This document shows positions 18,294 through 28,099 of a DNA stretch of 43,043 bases, in pieces. The position numbers were made by a program, and so were the translations under genes. Position 1 is the stretch's first letter; each line of letters begins with the position of its first letter. The stretch is taken from the NCBI RefSeq assembly GCF_000281045.1, contig NW_008246073.1, positions 969,560 to 1,012,602 of the forward strand. The letters are read 5' to 3'. The notes below the pieces were generated by a model. The model saw only the letters and a list, made by a program, of their open reading frames with translations, had not been told where the DNA came from and ran no database searches. This DNA comes from Saprolegnia diclina VS20. Taxonomy: Eukaryota > Oomycota > Saprolegniomycetes > Saprolegniales > Saprolegniaceae.

Positions 18294-21200
18294 CTAGGCC
18301 GATGCACCTTCGACCGGCGCCTCCGTGGTGTTGAGCTGGCGGTACTGCTCCGTCACGGCCGCGCGGCGGCGGTCGTCCATGAGCTGTTGCTGCAGCGCGA
18401 GCTTGCGGAGGTGTTCGCGGAGGTCCTTGCAGCGCGGCACCGAGCACTCGGCGTTGCGGCACTGGCGCGCGTGGATCTGCAGTAGCGCCCAGACGCGCCG
18501 GCAAATCGTGCAGCCGCCGGTCGCCCGGAGCTTGCAGTTGCCGCCGTGCCGCAGCAGCTCCTTCATCTTTTCGCAGTTGAGCGACGTGCAGTTGCCCTTC
18601 TCCGCGTTGCAGCTGCTCGCGTGCACCAGCAGCTGCATGTGCAGCGCAATGCTCTTGGCGCGCTCTTCCCGCGCCTTGCGCATCGTCTCGTTGAGCGTCC
18701 CGATGGCCTCGAGGATGTGGACGTGGACTTGGGCCTTCTTGGTGTGGCACGACTCGCACACGTCGTAGTCGGGGCACGTGTTGCAGTGCCAGCGCGTGCC
18801 CGACGTGATGTCGGCCGAGCACACGTTGCAGCTATACACATACCCGTTCGGCGGCTGCCCCACGTGGTACAACGTCATCATGGACGTGTGCTTGGCCCGT
18901 CGGAGGTCGTCAAACTGGTAGTGGTTGGCTTGGCAGAGCGAGAGGAACGCTTGGCGCGTGTCAAACACCTCGCTCTCCACGAGCTCGTCCGGGTCGACAC
19001 ACTTGTCTCGGAGCACGAGCGGCAGCGGTGTGGGCACCCACGCGGCCTCGGGCAGCGGGCTCGCTTGGTAGCAGCTGTCGCAGACAAACGCCGCCGACGT
19101 CTTGGGGGCCGGCTTGGTTTCCTTCCAGACGGTGCCCGCGCCCACGACGCTCTTGCAATTCTTGCAGCACGGAAAGAGGTTGACGACGAGGAAGTCTTCC
19201 TTCATTGGCTTGATGACTTCGCCGAGCTTGGCCATGAGCGGGTCCGAAAAATCGATGACCTCGGCCTCGCTCTTGTCCTTGTCCTTGCCCTGGCGCTTGT
19301 TGGGTTTCGAGAGCTTGTTGATGCTGGCCTTGGCCGGCTTCTTCGTCTTGACGTCCGCCTTCTCTTCTTCGTCCATCTTCTCGATGAGGTCTTCGGCGAG
19401 ACCGACCCAGTAGTCGCCTTCAAAGTACGGCAGCGCCATCGGCGACGCACCCGCGTGACTCCAATACTCGTCGTACATGTTGTGGATGTCGACAACGATG
19501 CCTTCTTCCTTGGCCTTGAGCAGCATCTGCACGTACCACTGCCGGAGCCGGTCGCTCTTTGGTGTCTTCTGCGACTCGGGGTGGCAATACAAGATGTAGT
19601 CGTCGCCTTTGAGCGGCGGACACGCCCAAATGTGCGCCGTGTGGAAGCCGCGCTGCTTGACAAACTCGAGGTACCCGATGAGGATCTCGTGGTACACCTT
19701 GGTGCGCAAATGGACCGGCTCGAGGTAGTTGACCGAGTCGAGGTACGACACGTACACGCGGCGCTGGTTGGCCGCACTCTCTTGCTCGTCAAACTCGTGC
19801 ACGTACATGCCAAAAAGAAGCACCGACACGCCGTGCGTCTCTTGAAACATGCAGAGGCACTTGGACTTGAACCGGTGCTCGGACGGGATTTTGTGCTCCT
19901 TGTAGCGTGCATACATCTTGTCGCGCACGATGAGCTGCTTCTCAATGTTGCTCACTTGGCGGATCACGAGCGCATCGGCCTTGCCCGTCGACGGGTCGGC
20001 CTCGGCCTCCTTGGCGAGCAAATGCTGCACGCGGCGCTCCAAAAAGTCCGAGAGCTTGGACCGCGGCAGGTGCTTGGCTGAAAGCAGTTTCTTCTCGAGC
20101 GGGAATGCCGACGGCGACTTGGCGCGCAGCGAGAGGAGGCACTCGGGGCAGTGGAACGCCGTGCTCATGGTGGTCGTCTTCTCATTGCTCTCGGATCCGG
20201 GCTTGTGGTGGAAGAGCGCGCAGACTTGGTGCACCCACTGGTTGCAGTGGTCGCACTGGACCCATGGCTCTTCGTGGACTTCGTCGTTCTTCTTGCGGAC
20301 AAGCCCACTCTTCTCGTACGGGCCGCCGTCGTTTGATGGCGCCGAGATGGACTCGGGCAGCGCGGGAAAGCAGTTGGTGCAGCAGTGGTACTTGTTGTCC
20401 GGCGCGCAGTAGTAGTAGCAGTTGCGCCGGATCCGCGTGTTGCACTCGCCGTTGCAGTACAGAATCGCGGGCTCAAACACCATCGACTCCATGCCGCAGA
20501 GCTTGCACGCGCCGTCGCGCGCGCGCGCACTGGCCTCGTCGGCCGCGACTTCCTTCTCGACCTTGCTCAGCTCCGCGTTGAAGTCGCCGAGCATGTCCTT
20601 GGCGAGCTGGTGCACGTCCGATTCTTCGTTGTTGTACGTCATTGCATTTCGAAACGTGAGCCGCACGTCGGCTGCAAAGGGCGCCAAATGCTTGTACAAG
20701 TTGGCGTCGAGCTTCTTCTTGATCGTCCCAAAGTCCATGGGCCGCCGGATAATATCAAAGTAGTTGGGGATGTTGAGCGCGATCGGGTCGACCGGCGACG
20801 AAAACACCCACCCAAACTTGTGGTCCATCATGCTCCGAAGCAGCGGCTCGAGCTTCTTCTTGAGCTGCGCGACCGTGAGCGACGCGCAGTGCTGCGACTG
20901 GAGTGACGCCACGTGCGCGCGGATCTCCATGTCGGTCATCTGCGGCAGCATGTACGTCGACGGTGACGCGGCCTCGCCCGGCGGCTCGTCCGCCGGCATC
21001 GCGACCTCGGGCTTGAGCTCGGGCTTCATCTTCTTGGCCGCGGGCTCGGGCTTGGCGTTCTCCGGCGACATGGTTGTCGTCTCGGGCGGCGTTGCGACGG
21101 TCGTGGTTGCTGACGGCGGCGTCGATGCGGGTGCGGGCGGCGTCGGCGGCGTCGAGATTGATGCGGACCGGCTCTGGATCGTGAACGAGATGATCTTGTA

Positions 21201-23297
21201 CTGCGTGAGGCAGCGCTGGTACTTGGCCTTGAAGTCTTGCAGCTGCCGCTGCGCGTCCATGGCTGCGTGCTGGTACCGCTGCCGCGCCGCCGGGTCCATC
21301 GAGCCTTGGAAGAGCTCCATCTGCTTGTTGGCGTCAACCGCGCTCTTCTGCATGTGACTGCGCAGCGACTCGGCCAATGCCTCGAGCTTCTTGCTGTGCG
21401 CATGGAGCTGCTCGGGCGTCCACTCGCTAAAGCGCTTCTTGAGCACCTCGATCTGCTGCTTCTGCTGCAGCATGAGCTGCTGCTGCTGCATCGCGACCAT
21501 GTTGGGCTGCATCATGCCGGGCTGCTGTGGCATCATACCGGGGTGTTGCGGCATCATGCCCGGCTGTTGTGGCATCATACCGGGCTGTTGCGGCATCATA
21601 CCGGGCTGTTGCGGCATCATGCCTGGTTGATGTGGCATCATGCCCGGCTGCGGCTGCATCATGTTGGGCTGCGGTTGCATCATACCAGGATGTTGTGTCA
21701 TCATGCCTGGCTGCGGCTGCATCATGTTGGGCTGCGGCTGCATCATGCCTGGCTGCTGTGGTACCATGCCTGGCTGCTGTGGCACCATACCGGCTTGTTG
21801 CGGCATCATGCCCGGCTGCGGCTGCATCATGCCGGACTGTTGCACGGCGGCCGGCTGCGTCGGCGACGGCTTGGGCGGCTGCGTCGGGGTCTGCAGCAAG
21901 CTCTGCATCGATGTGGACGACGTGTCGATCGACATTTGCGACGCGCTGCGCTTGAGCGTCTCGGGCTTGTTGTTGTCGGCGGCGCGCGGCGTCGCGTTGA
22001 GCTTGGCTTGCTGCTGCGCCTGCTGGAGCTGCCGCAGATGCGTGAGTGCGACCGCGGGGTCCGCGATGAGCTGGCCGGCCGCGTCCTTGGCCTCCAGCGG
22101 CACGCGCACGATCTGGCACACAAGGCACGGCCCGAGGCTGCACTGCTGAAAGTGGCTCAGCAAATACTTGGAGCTAATGCAGTGCTGGACACCGCATTGG
22201 CTCATCTGCCCACACGTCGGCATGTGCGTCCACAGCGTCTTCATCTCGGCGCAGTCCGTCACCTTGCACTCGGCCGAGTGGCACCAAGTCGCGTGCCGCA
22301 ACAGCAACAAGCGGTGGTGCTGCTTGACGAGCATCGGCCGAAACTGCTCGAGCTGCCCCATCATGTGCTGCACTCGCTGGTTGTACTGCGCTGCAGTGGG
22401 CGCGGCGACAAGCGCGGCGATCTGGCCCACGCGCGCACGGAACGTCTGCATGAGATTGCCTTGCGTCGGCACGGGCGTCGGCGTTGCGGGCCGAGACGGC
22501 GTCGATGTCGGCTGCTGCGGCGTCGCCGGCGTGGCCGTCGCTTGCTTCATCGTGTGGAAGCTCCGCGCGACGACTTGTAGCCGCTGCTTGAGCGTGTTTG
22601 GGTCCATGTACTCGGCTTTCGACGCGGCGTTGCGGTACAGCGACTCTTCGAGCTTCTTGGCCATCTGCGGCAGCCGGCGCATCCAGTCGGGCGGCGCGTT
22701 GGGCTTTTGTGACTGGAGAAAGTGAATGATGCGCGTAATGACTTCGCGGCGGCTCGGGTTGTCGTTGGGCGACTGCCATGTCGTTGCCGGGGCCGCGGGC
22801 GTCGGTGGCGCAGACGTTGGTGCCGGCGTCGGCGTCGGTGGCACGCTCGCGGCCGCGTTGGCGTTGGCGTTGGCGTTGGCGGCTTGGAGCATCGCGGCCG
22901 ACTGCGCTGCTTGCTGCTGGTGCGCCATGAGAAGGCGCTGCTGGTGCTGCATCATCATATACTGCTGCTGCTGGAGGTACTGGCGCTGCTGCGGTGTCAT
23001 TTGGCTCATAAATAGTTGCGGGTTCATCTGGAACTGGCTCGAGTACCCCGCGGCGAGCATTGGGTTGAACTGCGCCGCGTACTGCTGCTGCTGCTGCTGC
23101 ATGAGCATCGCGTTGTTCATTTGCGCCGGGTTCATCGCATTGTTGTTGGTGTTGGGCGTCGTGTTGTTGAGCTCGTCCGGAAACTCGATTGCTGCGTCGT
23201 CGCCGCCGGACGCGTCGCCATTGCCGGGCGGGTTGAACTGGTTGCCGTAAAAGAAATTGCTCGCGTCGCCAAAGTCGGTCGCGAAGGCCTTGTCCAT
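18294..23297 (-). CDS. KAT3: CBP/p300-type histone acetyltransferase (KAT3)
   Basis: A single exon of 1,667 residues. Domains in order: KIX (about 183-247), TAZ1 (325-398, Cys/His-rich), Met/Pro/Gln repeats (487-598), bromodomain (815-910, acetyl-lysine Asn889 in TYNN), a Cys-rich PHD/RING-like region (930-1055), the acetyltransferase (about 1075-1400), ZZ finger (1487-1530) and TAZ2 (1551-1640). The catalytic core keeps YVSYLDSVNYLEP, HIWACPPLKGDDYILYCHP (Trp1224) and LRQWYVQML (Tyr1255), matching the acetyl-CoA and general-acid residues of p300. A Lys-rich insert (about 1317-1347) sits where p300 has its autoacetylated loop. It should acetylate histones and regulators in the nucleus as a coactivator. 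In animal CBP, TAZ1 precedes KIX; here KIX comes first. A paralogous N-terminal part without catalysis lies at 28100-31246. Confidence 0.95.
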   Translation of the reverse strand: MDKAFATDFGDASNFFYGNQFNPPGNGDASGGDDAAIEFPDELNNTTPNTNNNAMNPAQMNNAMLMQQQQQQYAAQFNPMLAAGYSSQFQMNPQLFMSQMTPQQRQYLQQQQYMMMQHQQRLLMAHQQQAAQSAAMLQAANANANANAAASVPPTPTPAPTSAPPTPAAPATTWQSPNDNPSRREVITRIIHFLQSQKPNAPPDWMRRLPQMAKKLEESLYRNAASKAEYMDPNTLKQRLQVVARSFHTMKQATATPATPQQPTSTPSRPATPTPVPTQGNLMQTFRARVGQIAALVAAPTAAQYNQRVQHMMGQLEQFRPMLVKQHHRLLLLRHATWCHSAECKVTDCAEMKTLWTHMPTCGQMSQCGVQHCISSKYLLSHFQQCSLGPCLVCQIVRVPLEAKDAAGQLIADPAVALTHLRQLQQAQQQAKLNATPRAADNNKPETLKRSASQMSIDTSSTSMQSLLQTPTQPPKPSPTQPAAVQQSGMMQPQPGMMPQQAGMVPQQPGMVPQQPGMMQPQPNMMQPQPGMMTQHPGMMQPQPNMMQPQPGMMPHQPGMMPQQPGMMPQQPGMMPQQPGMMPQHPGMMPQQPGMMQPNMVAMQQQQLMLQQKQQIEVLKKRFSEWTPEQLHAHSKKLEALAESLRSHMQKSAVDANKQMELFQGSMDPAARQRYQHAAMDAQRQLQDFKAKYQRCLTQYKIISFTIQSRSASISTPPTPPAPASTPPSATTTVATPPETTTMSPENAKPEPAAKKMKPELKPEVAMPADEPPGEAASPSTYMLPQMTDMEIRAHVASLQSQHCASLTVAQLKKKLEPLLRSMMDHKFGWVFSSPVDPIALNIPNYFDIIRRPMDFGTIKKKLDANLYKHLAPFAADVRLTFRNAMTYNNEESDVHQLAKDMLGDFNAELSKVEKEVAADEASARARDGACKLCGMESMVFEPAILYCNGECNTRIRRNCYYYCAPDNKYHCCTNCFPALPESISAPSNDGGPYEKSGLVRKKNDEVHEEPWVQCDHCNQWVHQVCALFHHKPGSESNEKTTTMSTAFHCPECLLSLRAKSPSAFPLEKKLLSAKHLPRSKLSDFLERRVQHLLAKEAEADPSTGKADALVIRQVSNIEKQLIVRDKMYARYKEHKIPSEHRFKSKCLCMFQETHGVSVLLFGMYVHEFDEQESAANQRRVYVSYLDSVNYLEPVHLRTKVYHEILIGYLEFVKQRGFHTAHIWACPPLKGDDYILYCHPESQKTPKSDRLRQWYVQMLLKAKEEGIVVDIHNMYDEYWSHAGASPMALPYFEGDYWVGLAEDLIEKMDEEEKADVKTKKPAKASINKLSKPNKRQGKDKDKSEAEVIDFSDPLMAKLGEVIKPMKEDFLVVNLFPCCKNCKSVVGAGTVWKETKPAPKTSAAFVCDSCYQASPLPEAAWVPTPLPLVLRDKCVDPDELVESEVFDTRQAFLSLCQANHYQFDDLRRAKHTSMMTLYHVGQPPNGYVYSCNVCSADITSGTRWHCNTCPDYDVCESCHTKKAQVHVHILEAIGTLNETMRKAREERAKSIALHMQLLVHASSCNAEKGNCTSLNCEKMKELLRHGGNCKLRATGGCTICRRVWALLQIHARQCRNAECSVPRCKDLREHLRKLALQQQLMDDRRRAAVTEQYRQLNTTEAPVEGASA
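21504..21839 (-). repeat. PGMMPQQ-type codon repeat inside the CBP gene
   Basis: About 15 units of a 7-8 residue repeat (PGMMPQQ, PGMMQPQ, PNMMQPQ, PGMVPQQ) encoded by 21- and 24-bp DNA units. The units vary at third positions. It forms a disordered linker between TAZ1 and the bromodomain and may vary in length between strains. Confidence 0.85.
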
Positions 23298-24563
23298 GCT
23301 GCTGGCCTACGCTCGCCCATGAGGCCGGCACGTACATGGGCATGGCGTACCTCGATCGAGAGCTTGGGCCACAGAGAATCCGAGGGAGGTGGATATATAT
23401 GTACTGCGGATCGCGCGGGACCACCGTCAAGAGAGAGACGAGGAGGAGGGATCGCCGCTGGCCGCGCTGGAATCGAGATATCCCAATGTGGATTTGGTGC
23501 TCAAAATTCTATTTCGAGTGGCCATCTTGAGGAGCGCATACAAATTCCAAGTCTAATTCCCCTCCGTAGTGAGCGACGGTGGTTTCGAGTGACATATGTC
23601 ACTCTCTCGAGGGGCCCCAAATCCGGTTAAAGCGCGTTCTGGATGCATGGTCTGACTCTTTTGCCCCTTGCGTTACGAACCTACGTTCGTATTACGGGGG
23701 TAAAGTGCGTTTTTTATCCAGAGACACCGCCATCCTCTTTTTATAAACGACACTCTGGTTTCGTAAGCCGGCTACGACACACCGCTGTCGGGAAGAAGCT
23801 CGAGTCGACGTCGCAGGCACACGAGGCCAAGCCGGGTCTCTTGCGACCTCGTTCGAGCGAGTCCAAGTACTGGTACTGGTTGCTGGTATCGTGCATAAAT
23901 CTGAACATGACGTCAACTCCCAGGCTGCATGGTCGTTGCGAGAAGGAGGCGGCCACCCACCGCCCCGACGCGATTGAACTAAGAACGTATTGCAGTAGGA
24001 AGTTTGTCCCGACTGCGCTCCGTTGGGACCTTCAGCTGGTAAGACTTTGCGACGACTGGAGCGCACGAGGCGGTGTGTAGACCAAAGACAATGTGTGCAC
24101 AGTTAAGATCGCGTTGCCGTGACGTTGAACCCAGTGGACCAATCAAGTGGCGCGCTCACAAAGTATCTTGCAAGTGCACGCTGCCCGCACGGTGCGTAGG
24201 AAGCAAACAAGGGCACTGTACAATAGTAGAATAGTTAGTCGATCGTCGCGATCATGCCGATTGTCACGAAGACGGCGAGCGAAGCTCGTCGCTGCGAGTG
24301 GACACGGTGCAGTTGTAGTGTAGCGGGGGTGGAAGTAGGTTAAATTCCCGTGATGGCGTGCGTTAATCGCACCGCGACGCGTCAAACGCAGCGCTGCCGT
24401 CGAAAGGCAGTGCAGTTGTATTACTCACGCTCGCCGCACACTATTTCAACATTATTTCGCGTTTCCAGCATATGGTTTGTATAGCCGACACTCGGGTGTC
24501 GGGTAGGTGACCCATCCGGATGGGCCGTGAATAGCCCATCGACATGCATTTGAAAAGATTTGC
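23298..24563. other. Intergenic between divergent CBP and bZIP genes
   Basis: About 1.27 kb with no gene I can support. It should hold both promoters. GC content falls to a mixed level and AGAG-rich runs occur at about 23430-23450. Confidence 0.4.
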
Positions 24564-25804
24564 ATGAACACCCCGACGCTGTCGGCCCGCGAGCGACAGC
24601 GGCTCCGGTCCCGCGAGCACAGCCGGCTGCACCGCCAGCGCGAAAAGGTAGGCGCCAATGATGAGCGCGACTGATGCAGCGGCTAGGACAACCTCGTCGC
24701 GCTCGCGACGACCGTTGCGCAGCTGGAGCGATACGTCGACCAGATGAAGCGCCCAGAAGTCGCGCGCCGTCTGGAGCAGCTTCGCCGGCTCCTCTACACG
24801 AGTTCGGCGTACGAGAAGCACAACAGCGTGCTGCGCTTAATGCTGCTGCAGCGACAAACGATGCTGCTCGGGCTCCTCGCCAAGCTTGTACGACGTCGTC
24901 CATGCAATCGCCTCCGTAGCGTCATCGTCTTGGTGTAGCCGACGCTGCCGCACGAAGACGCGCGGCTGTACGACACGACATATCTCTTCACACGCATGCG
25001 CGACGTCATCACACGCATCAACGACAAGCACAGTCTTCCGACGGACCCGGCCTCGACCTGCCATGTGCTGCAGAACTGGACGCTCATGGCGTCGACGACC
25101 GAGCCCGACCACGTACGCCGATGCCCCTCGCTCGCCTGCTTATGGGATCGTATATAGCTGTGGTACGTGCTCGACAAGGTTCTTCCGTACCATGACGTGG
25201 CGGCGGTCGCCGAGTGCATATGGCAAGCGTACACCAACAGCGCTCGGTTCCTCTCGCTCTTTGAGGCCTTCCGCGACCACTCGGTAGTCATCCTTCTGTG
25301 CGCTACTCGTCTAGAAGCTATCACGGAACAGGTCATTTCTCGCTTTGGCGACTCGTTTGTCGTCATGCGGCTCGAGATTGAAGGGATCGTGCAGCACCGC
25401 GTGTCCAAGCCCAAGACGATTTACCAAGTGTGCTTCAAGCACTACGTACAAGAGACCGGGTACCGACGCTCGATGCCGACGAGCACGAGCACGCACTGCA
25501 GAATCGTCATGCGTAGGACAATCAATATCTACTACATGGGTCTGGCGCCTGGCACGCTCGAAACGACCTCCAACATTGGCTCGTACGCGTCGACCTCGGC
25601 GATGATTTCACTCATGCATATCGGCGTAGCATTCATGTCGTGCCATTGACAGGCCGGCGCTATCTGCACAAGTGCGTCGGCGCCTACCCGCTGCAGTCAA
25701 GTGAGCCCGCCGAAGTCGACGGTCTCATCAAGATGCAGCTCTTTATGATTTCGCGGTGGCAGAAGATTCAAGATAGCACGTTAGGGACGCTGCTCGAATC
25801 GTAA
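24564..25804 (+). CDS. bZIP-like transcription factor, five exons
   Basis: Exons 24564-24647, 24687-24887, 24939-25112, 25158-25445 and 25517-25804 give 344 residues. Introns are 39, 51, 45 and 71 bp. Residues 8-28 form a basic region (RERQRLRSREHSRLHRQREK). A short leucine-zipper-like helix follows directly in exon 2 (LVALATTVAQLERYVDQM). The usual DNA-contacting Asn of the bZIP basic region aligns with Ser (SREHSRLHR). Oomycete bZIPs with substitutions at this position have been described. The remaining 250 residues are a conserved-looking globular region (YVLDKVLPYHDVAAVAECIW, ISRFGDSFVVMRLEIEGI) like the C-terminal half of other oomycete bZIP proteins; its role is unknown to me. It is divergent from CBP and convergent, at 92 bp, with the MPPED-like gene. 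The last intron is the least certain. Confidence 0.72.
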
Positions 25805-25896
25805 ACCGCATAAGGGTATCGGATAGATGTGGATATCCCCTTGCTACTCAAAGCCGAGTGGATGACAGCCACTACTGCTATTATCGTCTAAACTAG

Positions 25897-26843
25897 CTAG
25901 CTGTGTACGGTCGAAGGCTTGCGAATGTCAAACACCATTGGTGCGTTCGTCGGCTGCTCGAGCGCCGTGCAGATGGCTGCGTTCACAAATGTTGTGGCGC
26001 CCAGCGTCTTGTGCCCGTACGACGCCTGCGCCATGCCAAAGACGTGAAAGGTTGGGCGCAGTGTGCTCAACACCGCCTTCAACAGCTCTTCGTGCCCCAC
26101 GTGGTGGCCTGTGAACGTCGTGTCCAGGATGCCAAGCGGCGGCATGGGCGTCACGAGTATGTCGGTGGACCGTGGCACGTCTCGCCACTCGAGCGACACG
26201 CTAGAACGGCCATACGTATACGAGATGCGAGAGACGGCGTGTACCTGGAGGCGCCAAAGAATCGAATGGACTCGATTGTCAAGCTTTCGTCGAGAAGCAC
26301 GGTGGCGCTCGGGAGGAGGATGGTCAGGTCCAGCGACCGCTCGTGCTCGCCCGGCACGACGAGCTTGTGCGCATGCGGTAGCCCCGAGAGCCATGCGTTG
26401 AACCTAGTACATGTCATTAGACATGCTGCGTATGGCTCGTGGAGAGGCTACGCTTCGGCTTCGTCATGGCGGCCAGACTTGGTGCAGCCGCCGGCCACGA
26501 GCAGCACGTCGCCATGCGGGACGTCGATAAATGTGTGCTTGCCGTGCGTGTTGGCGATGCACACGATGCGAACAGCGTCGGGCTGCGGTGGCATCGCGAG
26601 AAGGTACGACTCGCGGCGCGTGTGGAGGCCGACGGCGCGCACGAGCTTGCGCCAGAGAACGAGCCCGCCAAAGCCAAAGCTGACGATCGCCAAGGGTGTG
26701 CTAACGTGCGAGAGGCTGTAGGCCATGGCCAGCATCGCGGCCAAGATGGCAGACGAGAGGCCCATGAAGAGCGGGACAGGCGGGATGACGCCGCCTTGGA
26801 CCGCGAGGAGCCGCAGGATCGGCGCCAGGACGATCCGGTCCAT
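25897..26843 (-). CDS. Inactive-looking MPPED-type metallophosphoesterase with membrane anchor
   Basis: Exons 26843-26479, 26403-26245 and 26200-25897 give 275 residues. Residues 22-66 carry two hydrophobic segments, an N-terminal anchor. From residue 90 the chain follows the MPPED1/2 fold: VRIVCIANTHGKH, IDVPHGDVLLVAGG, FNAWLSGLPHAHKLVVPGEH, IRFFGAS, DILVTPMPPLGILD and FHVFGMAQASYG. The five metal-site motifs of active members (D-x-H, GD, GNH, TH before GPP, GHxH) read here NTH (98-100), GG (118-119), GEH (140-142), TPM (192-194) and GMAQ (230-233). All are altered while the fold-defining residues around them are kept. Frame and splice sites are intact, so a pseudoenzyme fits better than a pseudogene. 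The 75-bp first intron, with a GTCTGG donor, is the weakest part of the model. Confidence 0.8.
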
Positions 26844-28099
26844 GATGACGCAAATTTGAAATATTTTTATTACACACGGTTGTAATTAAATACGGTCTTT
26901 ACTTCTGGCACATTGCCACAAGTAGGCAAACGTCGTAAATGTGGCAAACGGCCATAATCAAGCCAAGTAAATGTGGGACGTGGCACAACACTGGAGGAAA
27001 ATCCACCGAGCTGATATTTCGGTCGTCGTCGTATCGAGAGAGAGAGACCGACTGGCGTGACAGCCAGTCGACATCGACAGGTAGTCGATACCGACTAACT
27101 AAAGAAGAGCGTCGAGCTGGCATCGGATGCGAGCTTATGCGGCCAGCGTGGGACGCAAGGAGGCCGCACCGCCGCCGCGCGTTTTCCTAGCCGACACTGA
27201 ACGTTTCTATACCTCTTGCTTTTATCGAAACCGTCTCATTACTCACCCAATCTTTCGTCTTCGTCTCGTTTGGCGAACCGCAAAGCCGACGGCGGCAACC
27301 CAAAGGTCTTTGGCGCAAGCGTGCTTGGTATAGAGTGTAATGTAGGACAACTGTGCATTTAGAAAGGACTCGACTAAGTTTCGTTATGTCCATGCAACGT
27401 GCGGTTTCGTTGCAGTAGATACAAGTATGCGTTGTCCAAACAGCCTTCAAGCTCTCTGCGGTACCAGTGACCGTTCCCGCAAACGCGTGGCAATCCTGCA
27501 CGCATCGGGATAATTGGATAGAAGTATCCAACAGTGTTGGATAGTCCAGATCATGCTAATCGTCGCTCGGCGCGAAGACTCGAAGCGTTTGATTTCTCAG
27601 CTTGATATTTGTCGAGCAATTCGGCGGGAACGCCAGGGACAGTAATGCAAAACGCCAGTGCCGGGTCCGGATACGCAGTTCAAAATTTGAAAAAGAGTGG
27701 GACCTGAATTTTGTTGGCGGAGGTCCAGTCATCCGGATAGCCCGGATCGTATCCGTAGTCCGGATAAACCTGCAGAAAACCATACCCGCGGTGGCCGACC
27801 ATACGCAAACGAAGCCAAGCGTGTTCTTCGTGTCCGGATACGCTGCCCCCAGAATGTAATGTCTCCTTTCCACAACAAGAAACCATCTGCCACAAGCGTT
27901 GTCGGCGGGTCCCCCAGAGTACGAGCGGCGCCGCGACTCCGCCCTTCCCCGTGCCTTCCAGCTTGACCGCCGCCACGAGAGGTATGAGGCTAACGATGCA
28001 CGCTGGCGCGGGCTACCGAAGGATGCCATGCATGCCCCGGCCCGCGCCGGCTATCGTGCGAACTCGGCCGCTCATGTGTATGCTGCTGTAGCCACGTTG
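26844..28099. other. Intergenic between divergent MPPED-like and KIX-TAZ genes
   Basis: About 1.26 kb without a supportable gene. It contains hairpins at 27049-27070 (CGACTGGC / GCCAGTCG, 6-nt loop) and 27514-27531 (TTGGATA / TATCCAA, 4-nt loop), and a cluster of TCCGGATA motifs listed separately. Confidence 0.45.
27666..27840. repeat. Cluster of TCCGGATA motifs upstream of the KIX-TAZ gene
   Basis: TCCGGATA occurs near 27666, 27732, 27759 and 27833, with a CCGGAT variant near 27742, all within 175 bp and ending about 260 bp before the KIX-TAZ start. The palindromic form TATCCGGATA also occurs about 45-55 bp upstream of the Ku80 start codon. It could be a transcription-factor site cluster; there is no direct evidence of binding. 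Confidence 0.45.

Noticed and set aside
21237-22580. Plus-strand 447-codon frame, Leu/His-rich
   Set aside because: Antisense of the Met/Pro/Gln repeats and TAZ1 of CBP; no independent signal.
27899-28099. 67-residue upstream extension of the KIX-TAZ protein
   Set aside because: Arg-rich, begins at a non-ATG codon, and unlike the CBP N-terminus, whereas the ATG at 28100 starts an MDPKFADDD leader like CBP's MDKAFATDFG.
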